The notes: generated by a model not told the origin, from the sequence alone. A stretch of DNA of 64,000 nucleotides from Methanobacteriota archaeon (GCA_002720055.1 PBGH01000004.1:9076-73075); one strand, 5' to 3'. Numbered from the stretch's first letter, positions 26,209 through 34,662 are shown. A program made the numbers and translations.

Positions 26209-27321
26209 ATGTCGAAGAGAGGCACGGGGCTCTTCCTTGTTATTTTGATTTGCACCCCTCTGCTTTCATCAAATGTCCACGCCGAGTGGTCTTCAGATAC
26301 CTGGCTTTCAAATATCATAGGACCAGAACGCTTGGAGAATGGAGACGAATTCGGTTGTCATGGTTACGAGGGAGTAGATACAATCGAGGAACCATGGACC
26401 ATTAGCGCTTGTAGAGAATATCTACTGGAACAAACTAATGCTTCAAGGTGGGGAAGGGCTCCAGTTTCTTTCGGCTTTTCTCCCGGTAAATTAGACGATT
26501 CGATATCATCAGAACTTACTGAATTTGGATTTTTAATTGTGGGAGATTTGCTAACTGAAAAATCAGATGGTCTTTTTTACGTGAATAGAAATGGTGCAAG
26601 CTTGGAGAAAGGTGTTGCGGATATTGAACTTCTTCGTTCAGCAGAGCAAGATTCCTTGGTCAGCATTCACTGGAGAGCAAGAGTAGATGATCTCCGCGTT
26701 AGAGATGATAGCGATGTCGTTTCGTGGCTAGGGGGCCAAGAGGTATGGTTCACTACTTGGGGCGAATGGTACTTCCATCGACTATCCAGTATAGGTACCG
26801 AAGTATCACTTGCAAAGTCTAAAATTTTCGTTAATTCCAGTATCCAACCTAATGCGAATGAATACGATTGGCAGGTCCCTGGTACTACCAAAGCTCTATT
26901 CAATGGAAACATAGTATCCGTTCATGACGCCTTTGGTACGCCGTTTCCGGAATTAAATGAAAATATTAGAAAATTGGAAGTGGGATGGAGGGAAATTGAA
27001 GGTGGAATATTAATAACTCAAAAACCTGGTACATCGGTGGTAATTGAGACGGAAAATGACTCTTCAGACTTGCAAAGTTTTCCAATTCAAACATTTAATG
27101 ATCTACACCATTCAGTAACCATAGTTGGCCACCATACTACAAATCTCTTCCGATGGACACAAGACTTTCAGAATTCTGATTTAGTATTCACTTGGCTCAT
27201 TGAGAGGCCAGAAAATGAAGGAGTTGGAATCTTTATTCCCGGGATAGCAATAGCATTTCTTATCGCAGTACCAGCAATTATGGCATATCTAATTCATAGA
27301 GACAAAAATACTGAGAGCTGA
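26209..27321 (+). CDS. Secreted protein anchored by a C-terminal membrane helix
   Basis: A 370-aa protein of unknown function. The N-terminus MSKRGTGLFLVILICTPLLSSNVHAEW is a clear Sec signal peptide with an AxA-like cleavage site. The body (about 27-335) is hydrophilic, beta-rich and Trp-rich, with one early Cys pair (FGCHGYEG and ISACREYL). The C-terminus VGIFIPGIAIAFLIAVPAIMAYLIHRDKN is a membrane anchor with a basic tail, so most of the protein faces outside. ATG 26209 fits a signal peptide better than the in-frame TTG at 26200. It is convergent with the saccharopine dehydrogenase-like gene (5 bp gap) and divergent from plsC. Confidence 0.7.
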   Translation: MSKRGTGLFLVILICTPLLSSNVHAEWSSDTWLSNIIGPERLENGDEFGCHGYEGVDTIEEPWTISACREYLLEQTNASRWGRAPVSFGFSPGKLDDSISSELTEFGFLIVGDLLTEKSDGLFYVNRNGASLEKGVADIELLRSAEQDSLVSIHWRARVDDLRVRDDSDVVSWLGGQEVWFTTWGEWYFHRLSSIGTEVSLAKSKIFVNSSIQPNANEYDWQVPGTTKALFNGNIVSVHDAFGTPFPELNENIRKLEVGWREIEGGILITQKPGTSVVIETENDSSDLQSFPIQTFNDLHHSVTIVGHHTTNLFRWTQDFQNSDLVFTWLIERPENEGVGIFIPGIAIAFLIAVPAIMAYLIHRDKNTES

Positions 27322-27326
27322 TCGGA

Positions 27327-28415
27327 TTAGCAAACTTCTGGTCCATTGATCTGAACACCTTCCATTCTCATCCTATCTATGATTCTGTAAATTACATCTG
27401 TGGGGAGATCCTCAGGTGCAAAAACTCCCGAGCCAATCATATTAGGATTTTTTACCCATTCCTCAACACAGCAGATTGTAACTAGTCCGGTTGATCTTGC
27501 CATCGAATGTCCGTCTTCGGAACCATTATCTTCCACAGTCCATCTTAATGTAGTTCCATCTTTACCTTGAGCGAAAACCTCCATCCAGGTAAACTCCGGA
27601 ATTTCCGAATCATATTTCCATTGCTCCAGGATAGAATCGATATTCAATGAATTATTATTACTTCGATCGATATATTTCTGGATATGTCCTGGCCATCTTA
27701 CAGTATACTCTGAAAGTTCCTCAGAAGGAATTGAGTAAAGAACACTCCTAAGACCATCGGTAAGGAATGCCTCCATCTCGCCTTTACCATCTACTCTTAT
27801 TATGTGCCTTTCCGAAAGAGCCGGCAATGAAATCACTTCTGAATCTCTGACGATTCTTGCAGGCCTTGTATACTCAGCTATCACATCGATTGGAGAAAAT
27901 GGTGCCATATAGCTCCATTCTGAATTCTTTTCAGTAGGATTACCTCCAACTCTAATGATGCCCTTTTTCAAAGGTCCAAGCTTTTTGTAGGATTCCGATA
28001 GAAGCATGTTCGATAGTCCGGGGGCAATTCCAGTATCCCACAGTATCGACCCCCCGTTCAGTTTTGATTTTTCATGAACTCTATCCGGCGTAACCTCGCT
28101 GAAACTTAGGTCAATTGTCTTCCATGGTTTTTCAGCCAATTTAGAAGTACTAAGGTGTCCAATGGTGCCAGGCAACATATTGACAACCATATCTTCTTCT
28201 GGATTGAAATAAAAATCGTCTTTTTGTTCAATTATGTTTGTTAGTACTTCGACAGGATCATCATTCGAACTGATTGTATGTATGACTATTCCTTCAATAT
28301 TTGCTATTCTATTTGGCTCTGGATCATATGCATGAACCTTGAAACCACTTGAATTTAGTTTTTTTATGACATATGAGCCAACTAGGCCAGCACCAAAACA
28401 ATGAATCGAAACCAT
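27327..28415 (-). CDS. Saccharopine dehydrogenase-like NAD(P)-binding oxidoreductase
   Basis: A 362-aa dehydrogenase of the saccharopine dehydrogenase/lysine dehydrogenase-like superfamily. It starts with a Rossmann motif, VSIHCFGAGLVGSYVIKKL, and continues with the family segments VNMLPGTIGH, ILWDTGIAPGLSNMLL, TRPARIVRD, ERHIIRVDGKGEMEAFLTDGLRSV and YTVRWPGHIQKY. The last of these corresponds to the catalytic dimer domain of Lys9/carboxynorspermidine-dehydrogenase relatives. Substrate cannot be chosen between saccharopine, lysine or polyamine precursors from sequence. It starts at ATG 28415, divergent from trpS, and stands alone rather than in a lysine operon. Confidence 0.8.
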   Translation of the reverse strand: MVSIHCFGAGLVGSYVIKKLNSSGFKVHAYDPEPNRIANIEGIVIHTISSNDDPVEVLTNIIEQKDDFYFNPEEDMVVNMLPGTIGHLSTSKLAEKPWKTIDLSFSEVTPDRVHEKSKLNGGSILWDTGIAPGLSNMLLSESYKKLGPLKKGIIRVGGNPTEKNSEWSYMAPFSPIDVIAEYTRPARIVRDSEVISLPALSERHIIRVDGKGEMEAFLTDGLRSVLYSIPSEELSEYTVRWPGHIQKYIDRSNNNSLNIDSILEQWKYDSEIPEFTWMEVFAQGKDGTTLRWTVEDNGSEDGHSMARSTGLVTICCVEEWVKNPNMIGSGVFAPEDLPTDVIYRIIDRMRMEGVQINGPEVC

Positions 28416-28512
28416 GTTTAACGGAGACGACTATCGTTATTCTTTTTATCTATCGAGTAATTTCTGCTGATATTCATCGATGCTTTGATTGGGTGTATTA
28501 CCAGCCCGAACC

Positions 28513-29895
28513 ATGGCTTATGCAGATAGGATTGATCCGTGGTCTTCAGAACAGTCCACAGATTATGCTAGAATCATAGATAAATTCGGTCTTTCAAATG
28601 TAGATTCAGATACTCTCCCCAATCCCGGCATGCTTCATCGAAGAGGCGTAGTTTTCGCACATAGGGATCTGGAAGTTATTGTAGATAGTATCCATCGCTC
28701 TAGACCATTTGGCGTACTAACTGGTTTGATGCCTAGTGGGAAGATGCATTTGGGCCATAGTATGGTAATCGAACAGGTTCGATGGTTTCAGGAGAATGGG
28801 GCTGATGTTACAGTTGCTGTCGCAGATCTAGAAGCTTTAGCTACTCGTGGAACCTCATTATCCTCGGGCCGTGAAACTGCAATTAGCGAATATATACGCA
28901 ATTATGCCGCACTAGGTCTTGATCCCGAAAAGACGAACGTATACTTCCAAAGCTCCAGGCCAGCCGTTCAAAGACTTGCCTTTACTCTTGGCAAAAGGAC
29001 TAACCTCTCGGAATTTGAGTCAATATATGGTTTCCATGGAGAGACAAACTTGTCTCACTTACAGGCTCCTATGGTTCAAGTTGGCGATATAGTCCACCCC
29101 CAGCTAGATGAATTTGGGGGTCTCCGACCAATTGTAGTGCCCGTTGGGGTCGATCAGGACCCACATCTTAGATTGACCAGGGATATCACTCAGAGAACAA
29201 ATTGGTTTAATGTTAAAATTAGGAAATCAGGTGGCCTCAATATAGCTTTATCAGTACAGGCGGATAACCAACATCACTTCGGCATAAGAAACGATGGTTC
29301 CTTGGATATGTCCGCAAGGAATACGATATTTTCCCAAATAAAGAATTCTATTTCCAAATTAGGTTTCTCCGATATAAGGTCAAATCCGAAACATGGGGTG
29401 ATCGAGATCCCCGGCGCAACAATTCAAGATAGGGCAGTTATTAGAATGAATTTACTCTCAGTTGAGAGAAAAATGGGGGGGATGGGGCTGATGCCTCCAT
29501 GTTCAACATATCACAGATTTGCAGTAGGTATGAATGGTGGTAAAATGTCTTCATCGAAACCCGAATCAACAATTTTCCTTGATGACTCCATTGAAAAAAT
29601 GGAAAGGAAGATCAAGAGAGCAATTAGCGGAGGGCAGCCTACAGTGGAAGAACATAGGAGGTTAGGTGGCGATACATCAAATGATGTAGCATATCAATAT
29701 CTCAAGTTCTTCTTTGAGTCTGATGATCGTGCTCTAGAAGAGGTTCGTAATGAATACGAGAGTGGAAAATTACTAGCTGGTGATTTGAAGAATATTTGTA
29801 TCGATAAAGCCTCAGAATGGTTACAAAATCTCTCAGAAAAGAGAGTAATGTGGGAAGACAGACTTACTGAGTTCTTGGCACCTGATGCAATTTAA
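28513..29895 (+). CDS. trpS: Tryptophanyl-tRNA synthetase
   Basis: Class I synthetase of 460 aa. The ATP signature is GLMPSGKMHLGHSM and the KMSKS loop is GGKMSSSKPESTIFL. VADLEALATRG, IYGFHGETNLSHLQAPMVQVGDI and VPVGVDQDPHLRLTRDI are archaeal/eukaryotic TrpRS blocks. Between the LTRDI block and the PPCSTYHRFAVG block lies an insertion of about 90 residues (about 235-325), making the protein longer than typical 375-400-aa archaeal forms; haloarchaeal TrpRS also carries an insertion around this point. ATG 28513 is used. Its 3' end overlaps the convergent ZPR1 gene by 4 bp. Confidence 0.94.
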   Translation: MAYADRIDPWSSEQSTDYARIIDKFGLSNVDSDTLPNPGMLHRRGVVFAHRDLEVIVDSIHRSRPFGVLTGLMPSGKMHLGHSMVIEQVRWFQENGADVTVAVADLEALATRGTSLSSGRETAISEYIRNYAALGLDPEKTNVYFQSSRPAVQRLAFTLGKRTNLSEFESIYGFHGETNLSHLQAPMVQVGDIVHPQLDEFGGLRPIVVPVGVDQDPHLRLTRDITQRTNWFNVKIRKSGGLNIALSVQADNQHHFGIRNDGSLDMSARNTIFSQIKNSISKLGFSDIRSNPKHGVIEIPGATIQDRAVIRMNLLSVERKMGGMGLMPPCSTYHRFAVGMNGGKMSSSKPESTIFLDDSIEKMERKIKRAISGGQPTVEEHRRLGGDTSNDVAYQYLKFFFESDDRALEEVRNEYESGKLLAGDLKNICIDKASEWLQNLSEKRVMWEDRLTEFLAPDAI

Positions 29896-30473
29896 TCCAT
29901 TTCAAAAACTGGAAGATCCGGACCGGTACTTAATGCGCTTATTTCAGAATCATTTAGATCCCTAGATTCTGCTTCATCATGTATTATCTGACTTCTTCCT
30001 CGCGGATCAAGTAATTCTACTGTTAAGACGTTAGAACCATCTACTGCACTCAAGAGGGATTGAAGTAGCTCTTGTGCGGATTGGAAATCCGAATCTTTAT
30101 TTTCTAAATCCCTGATTACAGATTTTACTGCATCGATGAAACGTTTCAGTACTCCTTCTATGTTTGTAATGTATCCACTTGCTGATCCACCGGGTGAAAC
30201 TTCTAGATCTAATTCGGGAATTCTAATGGTACATGACGATGACCTAATTATTCTAGCAGAGTTTTTTTGTAGGCTATCAACTATTATTGACCAATATCCT
30301 TCCTTATCCCCATCAGATGGTATGAAATCAGTATGTTTCCATCCACAAGAATCACAAGTTATCGTAATTTGAGTGTGCTCACCGAAATAGGGAATTTCTG
30401 AGCTCATTGACAACATTGAAACCCGGCCATCAACATGACATTGTGGACATCTAACATCTACTTTACTTTGCAT
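29892..30473 (-). CDS. ZPR1-type zinc finger protein
   Basis: A 193-aa protein with one ZPR1 unit: the zinc finger CPQC plus CDSCG (residues about 9-42) around the signature SEIPYFGEHTQITI, followed by the beta-rich domain with RIIRSSSCTIRIPELDLEVSPGGSASGYITNIEGVLKRF. Eukaryotic ZPR1 has two such units and binds eEF1A as a folding chaperone; archaeal single-unit forms probably have a related translation role, which is inference. It lies 4 bp after the sepF gene on the same strand and is likely co-transcribed from the divergent promoter shared with psmB. Confidence 0.88.
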   Translation of the reverse strand: MQSKVDVRCPQCHVDGRVSMLSMSSEIPYFGEHTQITITCDSCGWKHTDFIPSDGDKEGYWSIIVDSLQKNSARIIRSSSCTIRIPELDLEVSPGGSASGYITNIEGVLKRFIDAVKSVIRDLENKDSDFQSAQELLQSLLSAVDGSNVLTVELLDPRGRSQIIHDEAESRDLNDSEISALSTGPDLPVFEMD

Positions 30474-30477
30474 ATTT

Positions 30478-30969
30478 TCACTCCAAGATTTTACTGGAGA
30501 AGGTAGGTGGCAGTAGAAGTAATCTAGTATTTCCTAATCTAACTAATTGACCTCTCAAATCCGCCTCTATAAAATCCTGAATCCTACTCACAGCTAGTTT
30601 GAGCTCCATATCTCTACCCATCATTTCAGTCATCTCAACAATAACAATGTCTCCTTCCGAAATCCAATCCATTAATTGCGAAACCCCAGAAATATCGTTT
30701 AATTGTGCCCTATGCACAATGATGTCCCTATTATCTCGGGGAACTGGCGCATCTGGATACTTTAGAGCTAAGTCGTGATAGTTTTCTCCCGGTTCAAGTT
30801 TACCAGAGAGCTCCTTAGAAACACTGGGCATTTCAACCCATCTCGGCCCCTCCTCACGTTTTCCCACATTTTGTCCAGAGATGTTTAACCCTTGATATCT
30901 TCTACACCAGGCTATTCTTGCCCCCCATAATTCCAATATATTTTCAACACCCCATCCCGTCGCATTCAT
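30478..30969 (-). CDS. sepF: SepF-like cell division protein
   Basis: A 163-aa protein ending in the SepF/DUF552 domain: NYHDLALKYPDA, IIVHRAQLNDISGVSQLMDWISEGDIVIVEMTEM, then the helix AVSRIQDFIEADLRGQLVRLG and the strand NTRLLLLPP. SepF anchors FtsZ to the membrane in most Euryarchaeota. The extra N-terminus (VENILELWGARIAWCRRYQ) could be the amphipathic membrane-binding helix. A TATA-like box sits about 25 bp before ATG 30969, supporting this start as a leaderless message; an internal ATG at 30831 would give a 117-aa core. It is upstream of the ZPR1 gene on the same strand and divergent from psmB. Confidence 0.8.
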   Translation of the reverse strand: MNATGWGVENILELWGARIAWCRRYQGLNISGQNVGKREEGPRWVEMPSVSKELSGKLEPGENYHDLALKYPDAPVPRDNRDIIVHRAQLNDISGVSQLMDWISEGDIVIVEMTEMMGRDMELKLAVSRIQDFIEADLRGQLVRLGNTRLLLLPPTFSSKILE

Positions 30970-30988
30970 AAAGGGTCGATTTCGAGTA

Positions 30989-30998
30989 GATATTATTC
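30989..30998. promoter_or_regulatory. Shared TATA-like box between sepF and psmB
   Basis: GATATTATTC reads GAATAATATC on the other strand. Its centre lies about 25 bp from the sepF ATG (30969, minus) and about 26 bp from the psmB ATG (31020, plus), the usual distance between an archaeal TATA box and a transcription start. Either orientation would give a nearly leaderless mRNA. Confidence 0.55.
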
Positions 30999-31019
30999 GG
31001 CACCTCGTCGGTGATAAAC

Positions 31020-31646
31020 ATGGACGCTACATCTAACGCATTAAAGACAGGCACCAGCACCGTAGGTATTACTTATGATGGGGGTGTTGTGGTCGGTGCC
31101 GATCACAGAGCTACTATGGGCCATTTCATCGCTAACAAGTCCGTACAGAAACTCTTCAGAATTTCGGATAATGTAGCTCTAACTACTGCTGGATTGGTAG
31201 GACACGCACAGTCTTTGTCAAGGGTTCTAGCGGCTGAGCTCAAGCTATTCGAACTTAAGAGAGATCAACCTATGACAGTCAAAGGTGCCGCAACTCTCAC
31301 TGCAAATATTCTCTCTGGCAGACCTCATTACGTTCAATTGCTTATTGTCGGTATCGACGACTCAGGCCCAAGTGTGTACAGCATTGACTCTGCCGGGGGG
31401 TCTATTCCAGATGTTTATTGTGCGACCGGATCAGGGAGCCCATTCATGTATGGTGTACTTGAAGATCAGTACGAAGATTCAATGTCTAGAGATGACGCTT
31501 TAGCTCTGGCGGCCAAGTCCCTCCTTGCATCAGCTCAGAGGGATGCAGCCAGCGGAAATGGGATGGATCTAGCGGTTATTAATGCAGAATCTGGATTTAC
31601 ACTTCTCTCGGAAAATGAAGTTTCCGAGTTAATCTCCTCTCTATGA
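31020..31646 (+). CDS. psmB: Proteasome beta subunit
   Basis: Catalytic subunit of the 20S proteasome, 208 aa, very like the Thermoplasma protein. A short propeptide MDATSNALKTG precedes the catalytic Thr12 in TSTVGITYDGGVVVGADHRAT. Asp and Lys of the catalytic set are in GADHRA and IANKSVQKLF. The Ser/Asp motif GSGSPFMYGVLE and the C-terminal block SAQRDAASGNGMDLAVI are also present. Autocleavage would expose Thr12 in the assembled particle. Its partner alpha subunit is not in the window. ATG 31020 follows GGTGAT by four bases; a GTG inside that site is not needed as a start. Confidence 0.96.
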   Translation: MDATSNALKTGTSTVGITYDGGVVVGADHRATMGHFIANKSVQKLFRISDNVALTTAGLVGHAQSLSRVLAAELKLFELKRDQPMTVKGAATLTANILSGRPHYVQLLIVGIDDSGPSVYSIDSAGGSIPDVYCATGSGSPFMYGVLEDQYEDSMSRDDALALAAKSLLASAQRDAASGNGMDLAVINAESGFTLLSENEVSELISSL

Positions 31647-31697
31647 ATAAATTCGCAGCCCCAGGGCTTGTTCTTGGAAAACTGCGCTAGCTGGTCT

Positions 31698-31703
31698 GGT
31701 GAT
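31698..31703 (+). promoter_or_regulatory. Shine-Dalgarno site for fttA
   Basis: GGTGAT ends four bases before ATG 31708. It shows that the in-frame GTG at 31699 belongs to the binding site. The same spacing is seen at psmB (31010-31015), mqnA, mqnC, valS and tatC. Confidence 0.7.
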
Positions 31704-31707
31704 AATT

Positions 31708-33624
31708 ATGAGACTTACCTTGCCCGAAATTAAGAAGAAGGTCGGCACTATCGTTCCTGATGGGATTAGTTTCGAAGTTTCACTGGAAGCGGGTTCTATT
31801 TCAATTATCACCGATAATCCAAAGGAATTTTCCGGTAGAGGTGAAAATCTAACTGTAAAGATTGCCAAGACCATAAAAAGAAGGATCGTAGTACGCCCTC
31901 ACAAGGATATTCTCTCTTCTGAGGAAGAAGTACACGATGCTGTGAATCGACTTATTCCTCCCGAAGCCGAAGTGAGAAACGTCTGGTTAGATCCCGCTCT
32001 GAGCGAGGTAATTCTAGAATGCGATGACCCCTCTTCAGCAGTAGGCCCCAAGGGAGTACATGTTAACAATCTTAGAGATGAGGTTGGTTGGTTAGTCAAA
32101 GTAGAGAGGGCGCCAGCTAGGGAGAGCAGAACTCAACATGATATCCGAAGATATAGAAAAGAGCTAGCCGATGATAGGAAGTCCCTTCTGAGAAAATTCG
32201 GTACTAGGATATACAGACCTCAGAGACCCGGAGAACCATGGGTCAGAGTCTCCGCTCTTGGATCATACAGAGAGGTTGGAAGGGCCATGCATTTAGTCAC
32301 AACAAATGAGTCCAAGGTCTTGGTCGATGTAGGTGCTAAACCTACTAACAACGTCAACGAAGTCCAACCATTTTTCGCAGCTCCAGAACTTCTGCCACTT
32401 GATAACCTGGATGCGGTAGTTATTACCCATGCACATGTAGACCATATAGGGATGTTGCCAGTTTTATTCCGTTATGGGTATAAGGGTCCGGTGTATTGCA
32501 CCCCCCCGACTAGAGATCTAATGACATTACTGCAAATTGATTACATCAAGGTCTCACAGGCAGAGGGTAACGAACCCCCCTATTCCAAGGCAGATATTCA
32601 AGAATGCATCAAGCATGTGGTAGATGTTAGCTGGGGTGACAAAACAGACATTGCTCCCGATATCAAGATGACCATGGAAAACGCTGGACATATTCTCGGA
32701 TCATCTAGTGTGTACATGCAGATTGGTGAAGGAAAATCAGAGCATAGACTTTTATTTTCTGGCGATATTAAGTATGAAAAGTCCTGGTTATTCGATGCCG
32801 CAACAGTTAGATTTCCCAAGGTCGATACTTTAGTGATAGAGTCCACATATGGCTCTCCACAGAGCATTCAACCCACTAGACAACAAGCAAGTCAAGAATT
32901 GCAGGACCTAATTGCTGATTCCTTAAATAGAAACGGAAAAATTTTCTGTCCGGTCTTTGCCGTAGGTCGATCCCAGGAAGTAATGTTGGCTATCGACGAG
33001 TTGTTCAAGTCAGGTCGGGTTAAACCGGTAAAAGTATGGCTCGATGGTATGATTTCAGAAGCTAGTGCTATTCACTCCAGCCATCCGAATTTTCTCAATA
33101 GAGAACTCAAGAAGAGTATGCTGAAGGGAGGAGAAGAGAACCCATTCAACTCATCATGGTTCAAACAAGTTGACTCTAGGGAACTTCGTGAATCGATCTT
33201 GCTGGATCCCAACCCATGTATTGTCCTGGCGACTAGTGGTATGATGACTGGAGGACCAATTATTGAATATCTAAAGTATTGGGCCCCAGAACCGGGTAAT
33301 ACGCTTTGCTTTGTAGGATATCAGGCATCTGGAACACTTGGAAGAAGGCTCCAAGAGGGCCACTCGCATGTACCTTTGATGGATAAGGGTCAGACACTGA
33401 TGCTCGATGTTAAATGCAATATGGTCATAATTGACGGTTTCAGCGGGCACTCAGATCGAAACCAACTTATGGATTATGTGGCCGCATTAAACCCAACTCC
33501 CAGGAAGATAATTTGTCATCATGGGGATCCTCAAACATGTAATGCTTTCAGAATGGGCCTCAGAGACCGTTTCAAGGTCCAGACTTATGCGCCTGCTAAT
33601 CTGGAGACCTTGCGCCTTTCTTGA
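31708..33624 (+). CDS. fttA: Transcription termination nuclease FttA (aCPSF1), KH + beta-CASP
   Basis: A 638-aa metallo-beta-lactamase/beta-CASP ribonuclease that cleaves nascent RNA to end transcription in archaea. Two KH-type RNA-binding modules occupy about residues 1-145. The nuclease has THAHVDHIGMLP (zinc ligands from H241), GHILGSSSV, LLFSGDIKYEKSWL, the beta-CASP segment with GKIFCPVFAVGRSQEVM, ATSGMMTGGPIIEYL, FSGHSDRNQLMDYV and the final CHHGD. Length and order match archaeal aCPSF1. It is 61 bp downstream of psmB on the same strand, a neighbourhood of core information-processing genes. Confidence 0.95.
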   Translation: MRLTLPEIKKKVGTIVPDGISFEVSLEAGSISIITDNPKEFSGRGENLTVKIAKTIKRRIVVRPHKDILSSEEEVHDAVNRLIPPEAEVRNVWLDPALSEVILECDDPSSAVGPKGVHVNNLRDEVGWLVKVERAPARESRTQHDIRRYRKELADDRKSLLRKFGTRIYRPQRPGEPWVRVSALGSYREVGRAMHLVTTNESKVLVDVGAKPTNNVNEVQPFFAAPELLPLDNLDAVVITHAHVDHIGMLPVLFRYGYKGPVYCTPPTRDLMTLLQIDYIKVSQAEGNEPPYSKADIQECIKHVVDVSWGDKTDIAPDIKMTMENAGHILGSSSVYMQIGEGKSEHRLLFSGDIKYEKSWLFDAATVRFPKVDTLVIESTYGSPQSIQPTRQQASQELQDLIADSLNRNGKIFCPVFAVGRSQEVMLAIDELFKSGRVKPVKVWLDGMISEASAIHSSHPNFLNRELKKSMLKGGEENPFNSSWFKQVDSRELRESILLDPNPCIVLATSGMMTGGPIIEYLKYWAPEPGNTLCFVGYQASGTLGRRLQEGHSHVPLMDKGQTLMLDVKCNMVIIDGFSGHSDRNQLMDYVAALNPTPRKIICHHGDPQTCNAFRMGLRDRFKVQTYAPANLETLRLS

Positions 33625-33629
33625 TTAAT

Positions 33630-33941
33630 TCATAGAACAGGGACGTCGAAACCCGCTTCCTCTGGGTCACCAATGTGATTATTCAGATCAAATTCATCTT
33701 CATCTTCCCATATTATTTCGGTAGCAGCATCCTGTTCGGATTGATTATTTTCTATAGATAATGCAAGTGCTATTGGCAGTGGAGTTAGTAGTAGGAGGGC
33801 CCAAACCTCAGAAGTAACAGCTTTCTCACTCCAAGAGAAAAATATTGAAATTAACACCATACTAATAGAAGTTGTATAGGCAACGGCCCTCATCGATTCA
33901 CCTATGATGCATGTGATATACAATCTCATCGTTCTCGACAT
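33630..33941 (-). CDS. Small hypothetical membrane protein
   Basis: A 103-aa protein from ATG 33941. Two or three hydrophobic segments cover residues about 5-70 (LYITCIIGESMRAVAYTT, ISMVLISIFF, WALLLLTPLPIALALSIE). The C-terminal 35 residues are very acidic (EIIWEDEDEFDLNNHIGDPEE), probably cytoplasmic. The open frame runs further upstream but would overlap the divergent neighbour. It ends 5 bp after fttA on the opposite strand. No family recognised. Confidence 0.55.
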   Translation of the reverse strand: MSRTMRLYITCIIGESMRAVAYTTSISMVLISIFFSWSEKAVTSEVWALLLLTPLPIALALSIENNQSEQDAATEIIWEDEDEFDLNNHIGDPEEAGFDVPVL

Positions 33942-33971
33942 ACTCAATAACCCTCGTTTTATTCGGTAGCT

Positions 33972-34406
33972 GTGACTGAACTGTGGCATCTGATGGAGTG
34001 TCAATGTGGAGTTCATTTCGGCATTAGAAAGGGGAGCAATGGTTCCTGCATAAGATGCGGTTCCACCAAATCGCGTATTATTTCGGAGTTCCATACCTCG
34101 TCAGAACTTGCAGATGCCGTCGCGTTAGCGAATATGCCATCTGAGATAGCGAAAGATATCCATTCTAAAATCCTCAGGAAGGAAGTGGTGTCCAGTTCTA
34201 ACAGTCAGTATGAATCATCTACTTCAAAATCACTCAAAGCAATGAACGATGCCACAAACGAAGATGGGATATTGGAAGCTGCCGTCCTTCAAACAATACT
34301 GGATGAACGGGAAATATCTGACTCATCTGCAGAATATCTAATTGGCCAAGCAGAATTGGAAGGAATTATTGTCAGAATCTCCACAAATTCTTGGTCTTGG
34401 CTCTAG
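33972..34406 (+). CDS. Hypothetical protein with N-terminal zinc ribbon (DUF1922-like)
   Basis: A 144-aa protein with GTG start. The N-terminus WHLMECQCGVHFGIRKGSNGSCIRCGS is a zinc ribbon with a CxC and CxxC pair, resembling the small archaeal DUF1922 proteins. The rest is soluble: residues 35-80 form a helical region (SELADAVALANMPSEIAKDIHSKI), a Ser-rich linker follows, then a winged-helix-like C-terminal segment (DGILEAAVLQTILDEREISDSSAEYLIGQAELEGIIVRI). The pattern suggests a nucleic-acid-binding or DNA-processing accessory protein, but this is inference. It lies just upstream of tRNA-Pro. Confidence 0.6.
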   Translation: MTELWHLMECQCGVHFGIRKGSNGSCIRCGSTKSRIISEFHTSSELADAVALANMPSEIAKDIHSKILRKEVVSSSNSQYESSTSKSLKAMNDATNEDGILEAAVLQTILDEREISDSSAEYLIGQAELEGIIVRISTNSWSWL

Positions 34407-34442
34407 TAAAGTTCATGTTGAGGCATCAATCGGTTTTGTTCA

Positions 34443-34520
34443 GGGCCTGTGGGTTAGTCTGGTCTATGCTTGTTGCTTTGGGAGCAATAGACCCTGGTTC
34501 GAATCCAGGCAGGCCCACCA
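34443..34520 (+). tRNA. tRNA-Pro (anticodon UGG)
   Basis: Acceptor stem GGGCCTG (34443-34449) pairs with CAGGCCC (34510-34516), then discriminator A and an encoded CCA (34518-34520). The T arm is CCTGG-TTCGAAT-CCAGG. The anticodon stem GTTGC/GCAAT encloses loop TTTGGGA, with U33, anticodon TGG and G37, typical for Pro. The D arm is weakly paired (G-U, G-C, U-G) but keeps GG in the loop. The variable loop is four bases. There is no intron. The window's ProRS at 4.9-6.5 kb charges this tRNA. Confidence 0.93.
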
Positions 34521-34573
34521 CTTCGATTAGTTCCTGTACCAATACTTCAAGGCACACAGCTCATGCCATTTTC

Positions 34574-34660
34574 ATGGATCTCAAGGGTTTGGCTAAACTG
34601 GAAATATTCGCAATACTGACTTTCTTTTTTGGTAGCTTACTGTGGGCCGTCCTATTCTGA
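34574..34660 (+). CDS. Possible 28-aa single-helix membrane peptide
   Basis: A tiny ATG-to-TGA frame in the gap between tRNA-Pro and the convergent Nudix gene. It reads MDLKGLAKLEIFAILTFF and continues FGSLLWAVLF: a short charged head followed by an uninterrupted hydrophobic helix of about 18 residues, the shape of a small membrane protein. There is no clear Shine-Dalgarno site and codon evidence is too short to judge. It may be chance. Confidence 0.25.
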   Translation: MDLKGLAKLEIFAILTFFFGSLLWAVLF

Positions 34661-34662
34661 CG

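Noticed and set aside
34391..34573. Start of an 89-aa frame crossing the tRNA-Pro gene
   Set aside because: Its first two thirds read through the tRNA; only the last 28 codons could stand alone, reported separately at low confidence.
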